From: Auritidibacter ignavus
Lineage (GTDB): Bacteria; Actinomycetota; Actinomycetes; Actinomycetales; Micrococcaceae
Direction: 5' to 3'
DNA length: 52,553 nt
Assembly: GCF_003703835.1 (NCBI RefSeq)
Contig: NZ_RDQR01000019.1
Span: forward strand, 1 to 52,553
Numbering within the stretch: position 1 is the first letter of the stretch; every line of letters starts with the position of its first letter. The notes under the pieces are model-generated. The model was not told where the DNA came from, ran no database searches, and saw only the letters and a list, made by a program, of their open reading frames with translations. Positions 17,111 to 26,463 of the stretch are shown here, piece by piece. A program made the position numbers and the translations under genes.

Positions 17111-17294
17111 GACATCCACTTTTCCGTACCGGCTCGTTGTGGTGCAGTGTCGCCGATCAGGACTCTCGAGTGACAAAAGTCAGTTCCACCACCGTGGGCG
17201 TTATCTGTAACCAGGTTATCTCCGCCGGCTCTGACAGCGGTAGGCTATGGGTGTGCCTCAGATCACTTCGGCTGTGTTGAGAAAGGACACCACG

Positions 17295-18128
17295 ATGACT
17301 CACGAATCATCCAACATTTTGAGCGGCAAGACCGTTATTCTCTCTGGAGGGTCACGGGGTATCGGTTTAGAGATCGCCAAGAAACTAGCGTCCGACGGGG
17401 CCCAGATTGCTTTGCTGGCCAAGACTGCTGAACCTCATCCAAAGCTACCGGGCACGGTCTACACCGCAGCCGATGAGATCCGTGAGGCAGGTGGGAAAGC
17501 GCTTCCTCTCGTGGGGGACGTGCGTGAGGAATCCAATGTCGTCGAGGCAGTTAACAAGACGGTGGCTGAATTCGGTGGAATCGATATCGTCATCAATAAC
17601 GCCTCCGCTATTAATCTTGAGCCTTCGGACAAGATCGAGATGAAACGGGTGGATCTGATGCATGACATCAATACCCGTGGGACGTTCTTGTTGACTCGGA
17701 CGGCGTTGCCGTACCTGAAGAAGTCCTCCGACCCGCGGATCTTGACCCTGTCGCCACCGCTGAACACCTCGCCGAAGTGGCTAGGTGTAGCCCCGGCATA
17801 CATGCTGGCCAAGTATGGGATGACCCTCGCTGCGTTGGGCATTGGCGCTGAACACCGTATCCCCTCTACCACGCTATGGCCTGAAACCACCATCCAGACC
17901 GCGGCAGTACAGTATGCCTTGGGCGGAGACGAGATGATGAAGGTCTCCCGCACGGCAGATGTATACTCGGATTCGGCTCATGCGATCCTGACTTCAGCAC
18001 CGCAGAAGTACGCCGGAGCCACCGTGCTGTGTGAAGAGGTCTTGCGCGATCACGGCGTGACGGACTTTTCCAAGTACAGCCCGGGCGTGGATGAGAAGGA
18101 CCTGCAAAAAGATCTCTTTGTGGACTAG
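17295..18128 (+). CDS. HSDL2-like short-chain dehydrogenase/reductase
   Basis: The 277-residue SDR has the nucleotide-binding SGGSRGIGLEIAKKLA motif, IVINNASAI, and the active-site pattern with Y-x-x-x-K in YMLAKYGMT. The closest family I recognise is hydroxysteroid dehydrogenase-like protein 2 (LLAKTAEPHPKLPGTVYTAADEI and LTLSPPLNTSPKWLG are distinctive). The start at 17295 follows GAAAGGACACCACG. It is followed five bases later by the isochorismatase gene, so they are one transcript. The natural substrate is unknown; the family acts on acyl or carbonyl compounds with NADP. Confidence 0.88.
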   Translation: MTHESSNILSGKTVILSGGSRGIGLEIAKKLASDGAQIALLAKTAEPHPKLPGTVYTAADEIREAGGKALPLVGDVREESNVVEAVNKTVAEFGGIDIVINNASAINLEPSDKIEMKRVDLMHDINTRGTFLLTRTALPYLKKSSDPRILTLSPPLNTSPKWLGVAPAYMLAKYGMTLAALGIGAEHRIPSTTLWPETTIQTAAVQYALGGDEMMKVSRTADVYSDSAHAILTSAPQKYAGATVLCEEVLRDHGVTDFSKYSPGVDEKDLQKDLFVD

Positions 18129-18133
18129 ATCAG

Positions 18134-18706
18134 ATGAACGCTGTTCTTGGCCCTCACCCCGTCCTGGCGCTGATTGATTTTCAGCGGGTCTTCCACGACC
18201 CTGAGCTGGGGTGGGGGTGTCCGGGATACCTCGAGGCCGAGGCCCATGCTGGGCAGATCGCTCAAGCCATTCGCGCTCGCGGGCTGTCAGTGATCCGTAC
18301 TCGATTCGTCCGTGATCCCCACGAAACCGGAAGTTGGCGGGCCTACTACGATCGCTGGAACCAATTTCGGCTCGATCCCGACGACCCGGTCTGGGATTTG
18401 ACGAGCCCTTCGGATGACACCGTAGTGGATCGTCCCACGTTCGGGAAATGGACCGAGGGGCTTGAGCGCCATGTCGATCGCGATTCCGCATTAGTGGTGT
18501 GTGGTGTTGCCACGGACTGTTGCGTGCTCTCGACGGTATTCAGTGCCATCGATGCTGGGCAACGCGTCGTGGTGGTGGAAGATGCTTGTGCCGGAGCGAC
18601 ACCGGAACTGCATCGTGAAGCGATTCGTCTGATAGAGCTCCAATCACCGCATGTCACCACCGTCTCAACGAGCGAGGTGCTTCGGTTGCTATCGGCAGAT
18701 CACTGA
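18134..18706 (+). CDS. Isochorismatase-like cysteine hydrolase
   Basis: The 190-residue protein carries the isochorismatase/nicotinamidase fold: ALIDFQRVF (catalytic Asp), RPTFGKW (catalytic Lys) and VVCGVATDCCVLSTVFSAID (cis-peptide and nucleophilic Cys). Family members hydrolyse nicotinamide, N-carbamoyl amines, isochorismate or similar; I cannot select one. It follows the SDR gene by five bases and its last seven bases overlap the 3' end of the convergent HNH gene. The three core catalytic positions are all present, so the enzyme is likely active. Confidence 0.88.
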   Translation: MNAVLGPHPVLALIDFQRVFHDPELGWGCPGYLEAEAHAGQIAQAIRARGLSVIRTRFVRDPHETGSWRAYYDRWNQFRLDPDDPVWDLTSPSDDTVVDRPTFGKWTEGLERHVDRDSALVVCGVATDCCVLSTVFSAIDAGQRVVVVEDACAGATPELHREAIRLIELQSPHVTTVSTSEVLRLLSADH

Positions 18707-20535
18707 AGGAAATAGCCGTTGCGACGTAAGGTGAGGTCGGGAAGATGCCACGGAGCGGCGGCGTACCAGACACCGTCTCGATCGATCCGGGCAATACTCC
18801 ATTTCCCTTGGTGAATTTCCGTGTGATGTCGCGAGCAGACCAGTGCGGCGTTATCGATTCGCGTTGCTCCGTGGTTTTCCCATTCCACGATGTGATGCAC
18901 CTGGCACCAGGACGCAGGCATGGTGCATCCGGGGGCTGTGCACCCCTTGTCCCGTGCGACCAAGGCTCGGTGTTGGGCAGGGCTAAAGTCCCGGCGTTCT
19001 CGTCCGTAGTCCAGAATGTCGTTTCGTCCGTCGAAAAGTATCGGAACGATTCCCGCTTCACAGGCCAGCGTTCGGAGTCTGGATGGGTGAATGCTTCCGG
19101 TGAACTGTCCTTCAGATCTAAAAGCGTGTCCGTTTTCTCCGGGCCGATCCGGGCCATCTGACCCCGGTGGCTTTGATCTGAGGAACTGCTCGGCCCCGGT
19201 GCGAGGTTGTTCTGGTCGATACCGTTCGGGAAGTTGTTTGGAGAAGGTCTCGTAGTCCATGGTGACAAGGACCTTGGTGACCTGTCCGCGGGTATGCGCT
19301 AAACCGTTCTTTTTCTGTCCCACACCAATGCCTGCGATTAACACTGCCATGAGAGCTTCGAAGCTACGCCGTTTACGGGTTGAATGATTGAACAGAGCGT
19401 GCTCGGCATAAAGGATCTCTCGGGAATTTTCGTCGATGGCAGCTACTGCTTCGGGGTCGACTTGCGGGAAGTTGGCTTTGAGCGCAGTGGCGATAGGACT
19501 CTCAGGCACCCTGGTCTCTGGGTTTGCGTTTCCAGCACCAGCGCCACGATGATTTTTCAACACGGCGTAGTTATTGGCCGCGTGGTCCAAAGTTGACAAT
19601 AGCTCTGCACTCAAGCCGAAAGCTCTGCCCCCGAATTCCACGCCACCGCCGGATAGTGGTCGCACCCAAAATTCATCCGTGGCCTTCTTGGGGTCGAGTT
19701 CTTCTTCGGGTGCGGGGCCATCTTCGTCCAAGTAGTAGGTGAGTGTTTGTAGCCGGTTTTTGCAGACTTTGCTGAACTCAGAGACGCTCATCGACGCTGC
19801 ATCCTCAATCAGAATGGGCAAGATCGCATGAATGACCTCTGTGATACGCTCCTGATCAACCTGGCACTGGCGGCCGTAACGCTGGAGATCTTTGAGAAGC
19901 TTAATGAGCCGGTCGGCGTTATCAACACAGATGCGACCGGTACTGAATGCTTCGATGAGCTCGGGATATTGGACTGGCTGTGCCTCACCCAAGCCTGGCG
20001 GAGGAGCTGGGACCAGATATTCGCTTCGAGTTTGACGCCGTTTGAGATCGGGCTTACCCAGACCGAGTGCTTCGAGGTAGAAGATTCGCCCGTTTCCATA
20101 AGTCATTGATGAACCTGTGGGGACACCGAGCAGAGCTCGTTGATCCTCCGGGCTTCGTGTGGCCTGATGGGCGAAGGACAGTAGCCGAGTTTGAACGCTG
20201 GTGAGCAGGGTTGCTGATTGTTCAACGCGACGCGCGACCTCTGGGAATGCATTATGCGGTTCCTCTGGGGCGAGGAGATCTTCCGGTTCTTGAGGGTGTT
20301 GTGGTTCAGAGGAGCCAGCCAGAGACGTATTCCAGTCGGAGACTTCTGCGGCACGAGACCAATGCGCGAACATCTCATAACTGTCCTCGGCATCCAATTT
20401 CGCGTTAAAAGCCGATAGCAGTTGAGTGAGCCCGTGAGCGAGCTCGCCTAAGGAGGCTTGATCGGCGGCTTGCAGATCAAGGAACGCGGTGATGTCCGGG
20501 CCGTGCGGTGGGGCTGAACTGGCGGTGCGCACCAT
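18700..20535 (-). CDS. DUF222 / HNH-endonuclease domain protein (13E12-type)
   Basis: The 611-residue protein has an N-terminal DUF222 region (helical, residues ~1-450) and a C-terminal HNH nuclease domain with RDKGCTAPGCTMPASWCQVHH and LVCSRHHTEIHQGKW, holding the zinc-binding cysteines and the HH of the HNH active site. This family occurs in multiple copies in many actinobacteria, often related to the 13E12 repeat of mycobacteria. I chose the ATG at 20535, with AAAGGAGG seven bases upstream; an ATG at 20559 is less likely. It is transcribed alone. Whether it acts on DNA in defence or in mobility is not known. Confidence 0.88.
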   Translation of the reverse strand: MVRTASSAPPHGPDITAFLDLQAADQASLGELAHGLTQLLSAFNAKLDAEDSYEMFAHWSRAAEVSDWNTSLAGSSEPQHPQEPEDLLAPEEPHNAFPEVARRVEQSATLLTSVQTRLLSFAHQATRSPEDQRALLGVPTGSSMTYGNGRIFYLEALGLGKPDLKRRQTRSEYLVPAPPPGLGEAQPVQYPELIEAFSTGRICVDNADRLIKLLKDLQRYGRQCQVDQERITEVIHAILPILIEDAASMSVSEFSKVCKNRLQTLTYYLDEDGPAPEEELDPKKATDEFWVRPLSGGGVEFGGRAFGLSAELLSTLDHAANNYAVLKNHRGAGAGNANPETRVPESPIATALKANFPQVDPEAVAAIDENSREILYAEHALFNHSTRKRRSFEALMAVLIAGIGVGQKKNGLAHTRGQVTKVLVTMDYETFSKQLPERYRPEQPRTGAEQFLRSKPPGSDGPDRPGENGHAFRSEGQFTGSIHPSRLRTLACEAGIVPILFDGRNDILDYGRERRDFSPAQHRALVARDKGCTAPGCTMPASWCQVHHIVEWENHGATRIDNAALVCSRHHTEIHQGKWSIARIDRDGVWYAAAPWHLPDLTLRRNGYFLQ

Positions 20536-20711
20536 GTTCGACTCCTCCTTTCTTGCCATCCACTCTATAGAACAGATATGCCAAGATAAGGTGAGATCGA
20601 GTGAATTGTGGAGAGTGACTAGAATAAGCGTTCTATATCCATGAGGGTGGGGCGAGACGGTGTGCGCTGACAGTATCTCGACAGTTGGCGGGTTGTTCCC
20701 TTGTCGTTAAG

Positions 20712-20754
20712 AAAAAGCCGGGGTGGCGAATCCGTGAGGACTCTCCGCCCCGGC
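20712..20754 (-). terminator. Intrinsic terminator of the betaine operon
   Basis: On the minus strand GCCGGGG (complement of 20748-20754) pairs with CCCCGGC (20717-20723) across a 24-base loop, followed immediately by TTTTTCTT (complement of the A run at 20712-20716 and beyond). It lies 45-85 bases after the choline oxidase stop, the right place to end the three-gene operon. Confidence 0.8.
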
Positions 20755-20797
20755 GCGGTTCGGTGCCAGGTTGTCGACCCGGCGACGAGAGAGGCTG

Positions 20798-22375
20798 TTA
20801 CTGGTCGCCCTTGATCAGATCGGAAGCCCGCTCACCGATCAGGTAGATGGTGATGTTCGGGTTCACGGCCACGATCTGAGGCATCACCGAGGCGTCGGCA
20901 ACGCGCAGGCCATCGACACCCTTGACCTTCAGGTCCGAGGTCAGCGGTGACATCTCGTCATCGTCAGCACCCATGCGGACACTGCCGGCCGGGTGGTAGA
21001 CGGTGTTGTGGGTCTTGTGCACGTAATCGGCGATGTCTTCATCGGAGGTGACATCTTCGCCCGGGAACAGCTCGCGCCCTTTGAACTGGGCCATGGCCGG
21101 CTGATCCATGATCTTGCGGGCCAGTTTGATGCCTTCGACGGCCACGCGGGTATCGTGGCCTTCTTCGTCGGTGAAGTAGCGGGGATCCACCTTCGGTTTG
21201 TCCCGATAGTCCATCGAACGTAGGCGAACGGTACCGCGCGACTTAGCGTGGGTGATGTTCGGGGTTAGTACGATGGCCTCGTCAGCGGTGGGGTAGCCCT
21301 GACGGCGGGTGTGCATATCGAAGGGGACCGAACCATAGTGCATCATCAAATCGGGCAGATCGTGCTCACCGGTGGTGTCCTTGAAGATGCCGATCTCCCA
21401 CCACTGAGTGGCCTCACGGGTCATGGTGACGTTGGACTCCCAGGAGATGACAGCTTCGGGGTGATCCTGCAGGTTCGAGCCCACACCGGGGGAATCCACG
21501 ACCACGTCGATGTTGAATTCCTTGAGGTGCTCGGCTGGGCCAATACCGGACAGCATCAGCAGCTTCGGCGAGTCGATCGCACCGGCGGAGACGATGACTT
21601 CGCGGTCGGCACGCATGGTCTTCAACCGGCCGAAGGCGTTGTCTTCATACTCGACCCCAACGGCTTTCTTCTTGGACCCGGCAACATCGTCGAACAGCAC
21701 CCGGGTGACCCGATGGCCGGTGAAGATGTGCAGATTCTCGCGATCCATGTTTGGGTGCAGGTAAGACACAGAGGACGAGGCACGGGTGCCGTCCTTCTTG
21801 GAGTTGATCTGGAACCAGCCGGCACCATCACCGACGGTGTCGGCGGAATTGTGTTGCACGGTGGGCAGCCCGGCCTGTTCGGCAGCTTCGAGGATGGCCA
21901 CACCGACCTGATCTTTGGGTGGGACGTTCATGATCTCCACCGGACCGTCGGAGCCGTTGTGATCATAGTCGTTGTCGTTGGTTTCCATGCGCTTGATCAG
22001 CGGACGCACCTCGTCGGGGCCCCAGCCGGCGGCACCCATCTCCACCCAGGCTTGCAGGTCTTCTTTGGGCGGGTGGAAGGCGATGCAGGAGTTGTGCGAG
22101 GAACAACCGCCCAGTACCTTTGCACGGGCGTGGCGCATGAAGCTGTTGCCAACTTCCTGTGGCTCGATGGGGTAGTCCCAGTCAAATCCGGATTCCAGCA
22201 ACTCTGGCCAGCGGTTCAGGGTCAGCACCTCGTCGTGGCCCTGGTCGGTGTCGCCACCTTCCAAAAGCGCGACCTGAATGCTGGGATCTTCGGAGAGTCG
22301 AGCGGCGATCACGGCACCGGCGGAACCGCCGCCGACGACGATGTAATCAAAGTGTGGATCGGTATGGTCAGCCAT
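20798..22375 (-). CDS. codA: Choline oxidase (GMC flavoprotein, betaine synthesis)
   Basis: The 525-residue GMC oxidoreductase oxidises choline through betaine aldehyde to glycine betaine with O2, releasing H2O2. It tracks the Arthrobacter globiformis choline oxidase with a constant offset of five: FAD motif YIVVGGGSAGAVIAARL, the flavin-linked His94 and Ser96 in GGCSSHNSCIAF (H99 and S101), Glu307 (E312), His346 in MMHYGSV (H351), Val459/His461 in NTVYHPAG (V464, H466) and Asn505 in VNPNIT (N510). Every mechanistic residue is kept, so oxidase seems a better name than dehydrogenase BetA. AAGGAAG precedes the ATG at 22375. It is the third gene of the operon, 63 bases after betB. Confidence 0.9.
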   Translation of the reverse strand: MADHTDPHFDYIVVGGGSAGAVIAARLSEDPSIQVALLEGGDTDQGHDEVLTLNRWPELLESGFDWDYPIEPQEVGNSFMRHARAKVLGGCSSHNSCIAFHPPKEDLQAWVEMGAAGWGPDEVRPLIKRMETNDNDYDHNGSDGPVEIMNVPPKDQVGVAILEAAEQAGLPTVQHNSADTVGDGAGWFQINSKKDGTRASSSVSYLHPNMDRENLHIFTGHRVTRVLFDDVAGSKKKAVGVEYEDNAFGRLKTMRADREVIVSAGAIDSPKLLMLSGIGPAEHLKEFNIDVVVDSPGVGSNLQDHPEAVISWESNVTMTREATQWWEIGIFKDTTGEHDLPDLMMHYGSVPFDMHTRRQGYPTADEAIVLTPNITHAKSRGTVRLRSMDYRDKPKVDPRYFTDEEGHDTRVAVEGIKLARKIMDQPAMAQFKGRELFPGEDVTSDEDIADYVHKTHNTVYHPAGSVRMGADDDEMSPLTSDLKVKGVDGLRVADASVMPQIVAVNPNITIYLIGERASDLIKGDQ

Positions 22376-22438
22376 GAATACTTCCTTCACTTCTTCGGTT
22401 GGGTGGTCCAATGGACCGGGATCAAAGAACCGGGATTT

Positions 22439-23923
22439 TTAGTGGCGAGGGAACCAGTCGGCCGGGGCCGGCTCGGTGTTGTGGTAGATGTGCTTGGCCT
22501 CGACGTACTCACCCAAGCCCATCTGGCCCAGTTCCCGGCCGATGCCGGAGCGCTTGAACCCGCCCCACTCGGACTGCGGGACGTAGGGGTGGTAGTCGTT
22601 GATCCAGATCGTACCGTGACGCAGAGCGCGGGAGACACGGTTGGCGGTCCCCATATTTTGCGTCCACACGGCCCCAGCCAGACCATATTCGGTGTGGTTG
22701 GCGATGGCGACGGCTTCTTCTTCGGTGGTGAAGGTCTCCACGGTGATGACCGGGCCGAAGCCTTCTTCGATCACCGCGGGGTTCTCCTGGGTGCAGTTGT
22801 CCAAGATGGTGGGAGCATAGAAGAACCCGTGCTCGTGCTCTGCACCGCCCCAGTGGCCACCCACGCGTAGGGTGGCGCCGGCTTCCACACCACGCTTGAC
22901 GTAATCGGTGACCTTCTCGCGGTGTTCGGCGGAGATCAGCGGACCGGTCTCGGCATTCTCGTCGAAGGGGCCGCCCATCACGATCTTTTCGGCCCGGGCA
23001 ACCAGCTCGTCGACGAACCGATCGTGGATGGACTCTTCCACGATCAATCGGGTGCCAGCCGAGCACACCAGCCCGGAGTCCAAAAACGCTGCGGTCAGGG
23101 CGTTGTCGACGGCGGAGTCAAAGTCGGCGTCGGCGAAGACCACGTTGGGGTTCTTGCCGCCCAGCTCCAGGGCGACCTTCTTGACGGTCTTGGCAGCTTC
23201 TTGGGCGATCGTGGTGCCGGTCTTGAGCCCACCGGTAAACGAGACCATGTCAATGTCGGGGTGAGAAGACAGTGGGGCACCGGCGACCGCACCGGAGCCG
23301 AGCACCAGGTTGGCCACGCCGGCCGGCAGGCCGAGCTTGTCGTAGACGTCGATGATCAACATGGTGGTGTGCGGGGTCAGCTCGGCGGGCTTGATGATGA
23401 AGGAGTTCCCAGCGGCCAGGGCAGGGGCCATCTTCCAGGCGGCCTGTAGCAGCGGGAAGTTCCAGGGGGTGATCATCCCCACGACGCCGACCGGCTCGTA
23501 GACCACGCGGTCGATCACTGAGGCGTCGCCGGTGTCGACCAGTCGACCCGGGTTGGCATCGGCGATCTTGCCGAAGTAGCGATAGCAACCGATAATGTCG
23601 TCCATATCGCCTTCGGCCTCGACCAGGCGCTTGCCGGTATCCAGGGCTTCAGCCCGGGCGAACTCGTCCTTACGTTCGGTGATCGCATCGGCGACCCGAA
23701 GCAGGAAGTCACCGCGTTCGGCGGCGGGCACTGAGCTCCACACTCCGGAGTCGAAGCAGGCGCGGGCGGCGGCGATGGCTTCTTCCACGTCGGCGGTGGT
23801 GGCTTCAGAAACCACATCCACCTCGGTGCCATCGGCCGGGCAGATCACGGTGCGGGTACCGCCGTCAGAGGCTGGCTTCCATTGACCGTTGATGTACAGG
23901 GTTGTCGGTTCGGTTGTGCTCAT
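22439..23923 (-). CDS. betB: Betaine-aldehyde dehydrogenase
   Basis: The 494-residue aldehyde dehydrogenase oxidises betaine aldehyde to glycine betaine with NAD(P)+. It shows PWNFPLLQAAWKMAPALAAGN, IIKPAELTP, SFTGGLKTG, the general base E253 in LELGGKNP and the nucleophile C287 in GLVCSAGTR, with the C-terminal EEGFGPVITVETFTTEEEA and SGIGRELGQMGLGEY. It lies between the BCCT transporter and choline oxidase genes on one transcript. Because choline oxidase can perform both steps, this enzyme may drain the aldehyde intermediate. The Shine-Dalgarno is weak (AAGG far upstream), which may mean coupling with the transporter gene. Confidence 0.93.
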   Translation of the reverse strand: MSTTEPTTLYINGQWKPASDGGTRTVICPADGTEVDVVSEATTADVEEAIAAARACFDSGVWSSVPAAERGDFLLRVADAITERKDEFARAEALDTGKRLVEAEGDMDDIIGCYRYFGKIADANPGRLVDTGDASVIDRVVYEPVGVVGMITPWNFPLLQAAWKMAPALAAGNSFIIKPAELTPHTTMLIIDVYDKLGLPAGVANLVLGSGAVAGAPLSSHPDIDMVSFTGGLKTGTTIAQEAAKTVKKVALELGGKNPNVVFADADFDSAVDNALTAAFLDSGLVCSAGTRLIVEESIHDRFVDELVARAEKIVMGGPFDENAETGPLISAEHREKVTDYVKRGVEAGATLRVGGHWGGAEHEHGFFYAPTILDNCTQENPAVIEEGFGPVITVETFTTEEEAVAIANHTEYGLAGAVWTQNMGTANRVSRALRHGTIWINDYHPYVPQSEWGGFKRSGIGRELGQMGLGEYVEAKHIYHNTEPAPADWFPRH

Positions 23924-23961
23924 AGAGTGTTACCTAGCCTTGCGGAATCCGTCGGAGATGG

Positions 23962-26169
23962 TCAGGAATTTTTGGAGTTGGTGTCCTGGGCGCTGGTGGG
24001 CTCAGGAACCGGTACCTGGTCAATAGAACTCGTATCAGCTTGGTCGGTGTCGTTCCAGGTCTCGGGGGTGAAGGTCTCATCGGCTGGTACCGGTGCCCCG
24101 TCCTCACCGGCCATGGACATGTACGCCATGTGGGTGTCGTAGGAATCCAACACGTCGGAGATGACCTGGTCCTTGCTCAGACCGTAAATATCACGCCCGC
24201 GAGAGCCGGTATTGGAGAAGACCTCCAGCTTGAAGAAGACCTCCTGAACGGTGCGGATGTTGGTGGCGAAGCTCGGCACAGGGTATGCGACCGGGTAGGC
24301 CTGGTACTTGAAGTCTTCCTGATCGGTGAAGTGCACGACCAGATCCACATAGGGTAGCCCATGCTCGGGGTGCTGGCCACGGTGGCACTGGACATCTCCG
24401 CCCAGGGCCTCGATTTCGGCGGCGACCTCTTCGATCGCCGGAGCAGCGACGGTGTTGACGTACTCGGTCAACTGCTTGTGGCTGGCGAAGCTCATCCGAT
24501 GACGCAAACGTTGCTGCCACTTGATGCGCTCACCGGACTGGTTCGTGCGCGAGGAGAGCGCGGTGGGTAGCGCCCGGGCCTGCGACAAGGCGACCAGGCG
24601 TTCATGCCGCAACATCTTCCACAGGCTGTACATCACCAGGTAGAGCATGATCGACAGCGGGAGACCCACGATCACGGTAAAGGCCTGAAGCGTGTAAACG
24701 CCATCAATAAACAGCATCGACAGGGTCAGTGCACCGGTGACCACCGCCCAAACGATACGCAACCAGCTGGGGCCGTCGGAGTCGGCCATGGTGGCCTTTG
24801 AGGTCATATTGGCCATCACTAGCGAACCGGAGTCTGCCGAGGTGACGTAGAAGAACAGGCCGGTCAGCACGGCCAATCCGATCGTGAAGAGCGAGCCCGG
24901 GTACTGCTCCAGCAGGGTAAAGAACCCAGATTCGGGAGTGTTGTAGGTCTCTTCGAGGAAGGTGGGATCGGACTGGAAGAAGCCCAGCGCGGCGTTGCCC
25001 AGGATGGAGACCCACAGCAGGATGAAGGCAAAAGGAATCAGTAGCACGCCGACGACGAATTCGCGTAGCGTGCGACCGCGGGAAATACGCGCCAGGAACA
25101 GGGCAACGAACGGCGCCCAGGCGATCCACCATGCCCAGAAGAACAAGGTCCAGTCGGCCATCCACTGATCAGCGGGTAGCTCAGGTGCCTGACCATCGGT
25201 GTAGGCGAAGGTGTTCATCAGCATCGAGGGCATGGACGAGAAGAAATCCCCGATGTTTTGGACCAGGGCGTTGAGTAGCTGGGTGGTGTTATCGGCAATC
25301 AGTATCCAAGCCAGCAGAGCGATGGCCAGGTAGATGTTCAGCTCGGAGAGCAGGCGAATACCCTTATCCACACCGGAGACGGTGGAGACGATGGCGATCA
25401 GCACCGAAATGGCCATCAGTGCGATCTGTACGGTCATGGACTGGGGGATGTCGAACATGGCCGACAGGCCGTAGTTCAAAAACACCACGCCAATACCTAG
25501 GGAAACGGCAATACCGGAGATGGTGCCGATCGTGGCGGCGATCTCGACGGTGTGGCCCACCGGGCCGTGGATGCGTTTGCCGAAGATCGGGGCCAGCGCC
25601 GAGCGGATACTCAGCGGCAAGTGGTAGCGGTAGGCAAACAGGCCGAAAGCCATACCCAGAAGTGCGTACATGGCCCAGCCGGGGATGCCGTAGTGGAAGA
25701 TGGTCCAGATCGGGGCCATCCGAGCGGCCTCTTCAGATTCGGGAGCGACATCCGGGGGAGTCAGATAGTTCGTGGCCGGACCGGAGATGCCGAAGAACAT
25801 CAGGTCCACGCCAATACCGGCGGCAAAAAGCATGGCCGCCCACGTGAACATATTGTATTTCGGGCGGGCATGGTCCGGGCCGAGCCGGGTATGTCCGGAC
25901 CGGGTGAGCGCCACAATCAGTACGAATACCACAACGATGGCCGCGGTGAGTACGTAGTACCAGCCAAAGTTCTCCGAGACCCATCCCATGGCCCCAAAGA
26001 TGGCATCTTCGGCGGTGGATGGCCAGATCGATGCAAACAACACGAAGGCAACCAGGATGATCAGGGCGCCCCAAAAGACCGGCCAATTGACCTTTGACGG
26101 TGCGGAAGAGTCGGAAAGATCGTCTTCTGGTGACTGTTGTGCTTCAGTCACTGAAGTGGCGGCTGACAT
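23962..26169 (-). CDS. betT: BCCT-family choline/betaine transporter
   Basis: The 735-residue protein has twelve hydrophobic segments between about residues 30 and 530 and the BCCT signature tract (WTLFFWAWWIAWAPFVALFLARISRGRTLREF region; aromatic-rich helix 8), then a ~190-residue cytosolic C-terminal tail as in BetT-type members with osmosensory tails. It imports choline, giving the following two enzymes their substrate. I chose the ATG at 26169; an upstream in-frame extension to 26304 is not needed. GAGG is eight bases before the start. It is the first gene of the operon and divergent from ychF across 294 bp. No betI repressor gene is in the window. Confidence 0.92.
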   Translation of the reverse strand: MSAATSVTEAQQSPEDDLSDSSAPSKVNWPVFWGALIILVAFVLFASIWPSTAEDAIFGAMGWVSENFGWYYVLTAAIVVVFVLIVALTRSGHTRLGPDHARPKYNMFTWAAMLFAAGIGVDLMFFGISGPATNYLTPPDVAPESEEAARMAPIWTIFHYGIPGWAMYALLGMAFGLFAYRYHLPLSIRSALAPIFGKRIHGPVGHTVEIAATIGTISGIAVSLGIGVVFLNYGLSAMFDIPQSMTVQIALMAISVLIAIVSTVSGVDKGIRLLSELNIYLAIALLAWILIADNTTQLLNALVQNIGDFFSSMPSMLMNTFAYTDGQAPELPADQWMADWTLFFWAWWIAWAPFVALFLARISRGRTLREFVVGVLLIPFAFILLWVSILGNAALGFFQSDPTFLEETYNTPESGFFTLLEQYPGSLFTIGLAVLTGLFFYVTSADSGSLVMANMTSKATMADSDGPSWLRIVWAVVTGALTLSMLFIDGVYTLQAFTVIVGLPLSIMLYLVMYSLWKMLRHERLVALSQARALPTALSSRTNQSGERIKWQQRLRHRMSFASHKQLTEYVNTVAAPAIEEVAAEIEALGGDVQCHRGQHPEHGLPYVDLVVHFTDQEDFKYQAYPVAYPVPSFATNIRTVQEVFFKLEVFSNTGSRGRDIYGLSKDQVISDVLDSYDTHMAYMSMAGEDGAPVPADETFTPETWNDTDQADTSSIDQVPVPEPTSAQDTNSKNS

Positions 26170-26463
26170 GCAGTCGGACCTCAACTTTCTGTGGTGTTGT
26201 GTCCTGCGACCCCGGTGGTACCTTGCCCTGAGCCGGGCACGCAGGTGATCGAGTATGGATAAGCGACACACAACCGCCGAGCGTGATCGATGAAACGCAA
26301 GCACAGCCGATCTGTCTCGACGGTAACCTACGTTAGGCTACTCTGACCGAATAACGCCCTCAACATCTCACCAGCGGTTGCGATATGACCTTGACCACGG
26401 GTCTTGGCGAGCGGGACATATCATGCCTGGAGACGAAACCGCGACGCGGTAGAGTGATACACC
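26170..26463. promoter_or_regulatory. Divergent intergenic region betT-ychF with a short inverted repeat
   Basis: This 294-bp stretch must contain the promoters of the betaine operon (minus) and ychF (plus). The only symmetric signal I find is CCTACGTTAGG at 26327-26337, a 4+3+4 inverted repeat. TTGACC at 26391 with TATCAT at 26419 might promote ychF, but the 22-base spacing is too long to be sure. No RNA gene or riboswitch is apparent. Confidence 0.35.

Noticed and set aside
21311-22870. Open reading frame of 519 codons on the plus strand
   Set aside because: It is antisense to the choline oxidase and betB genes, whose codon pattern and full motif set leave no room for it.
26327-26337. DtxR/IdeR iron box upstream of the betaine operon
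   Set aside because: CCTACGTTAGG has the right letters in part, but the half-site order does not match the TTAGGTTAGSCTAACCTAA consensus.
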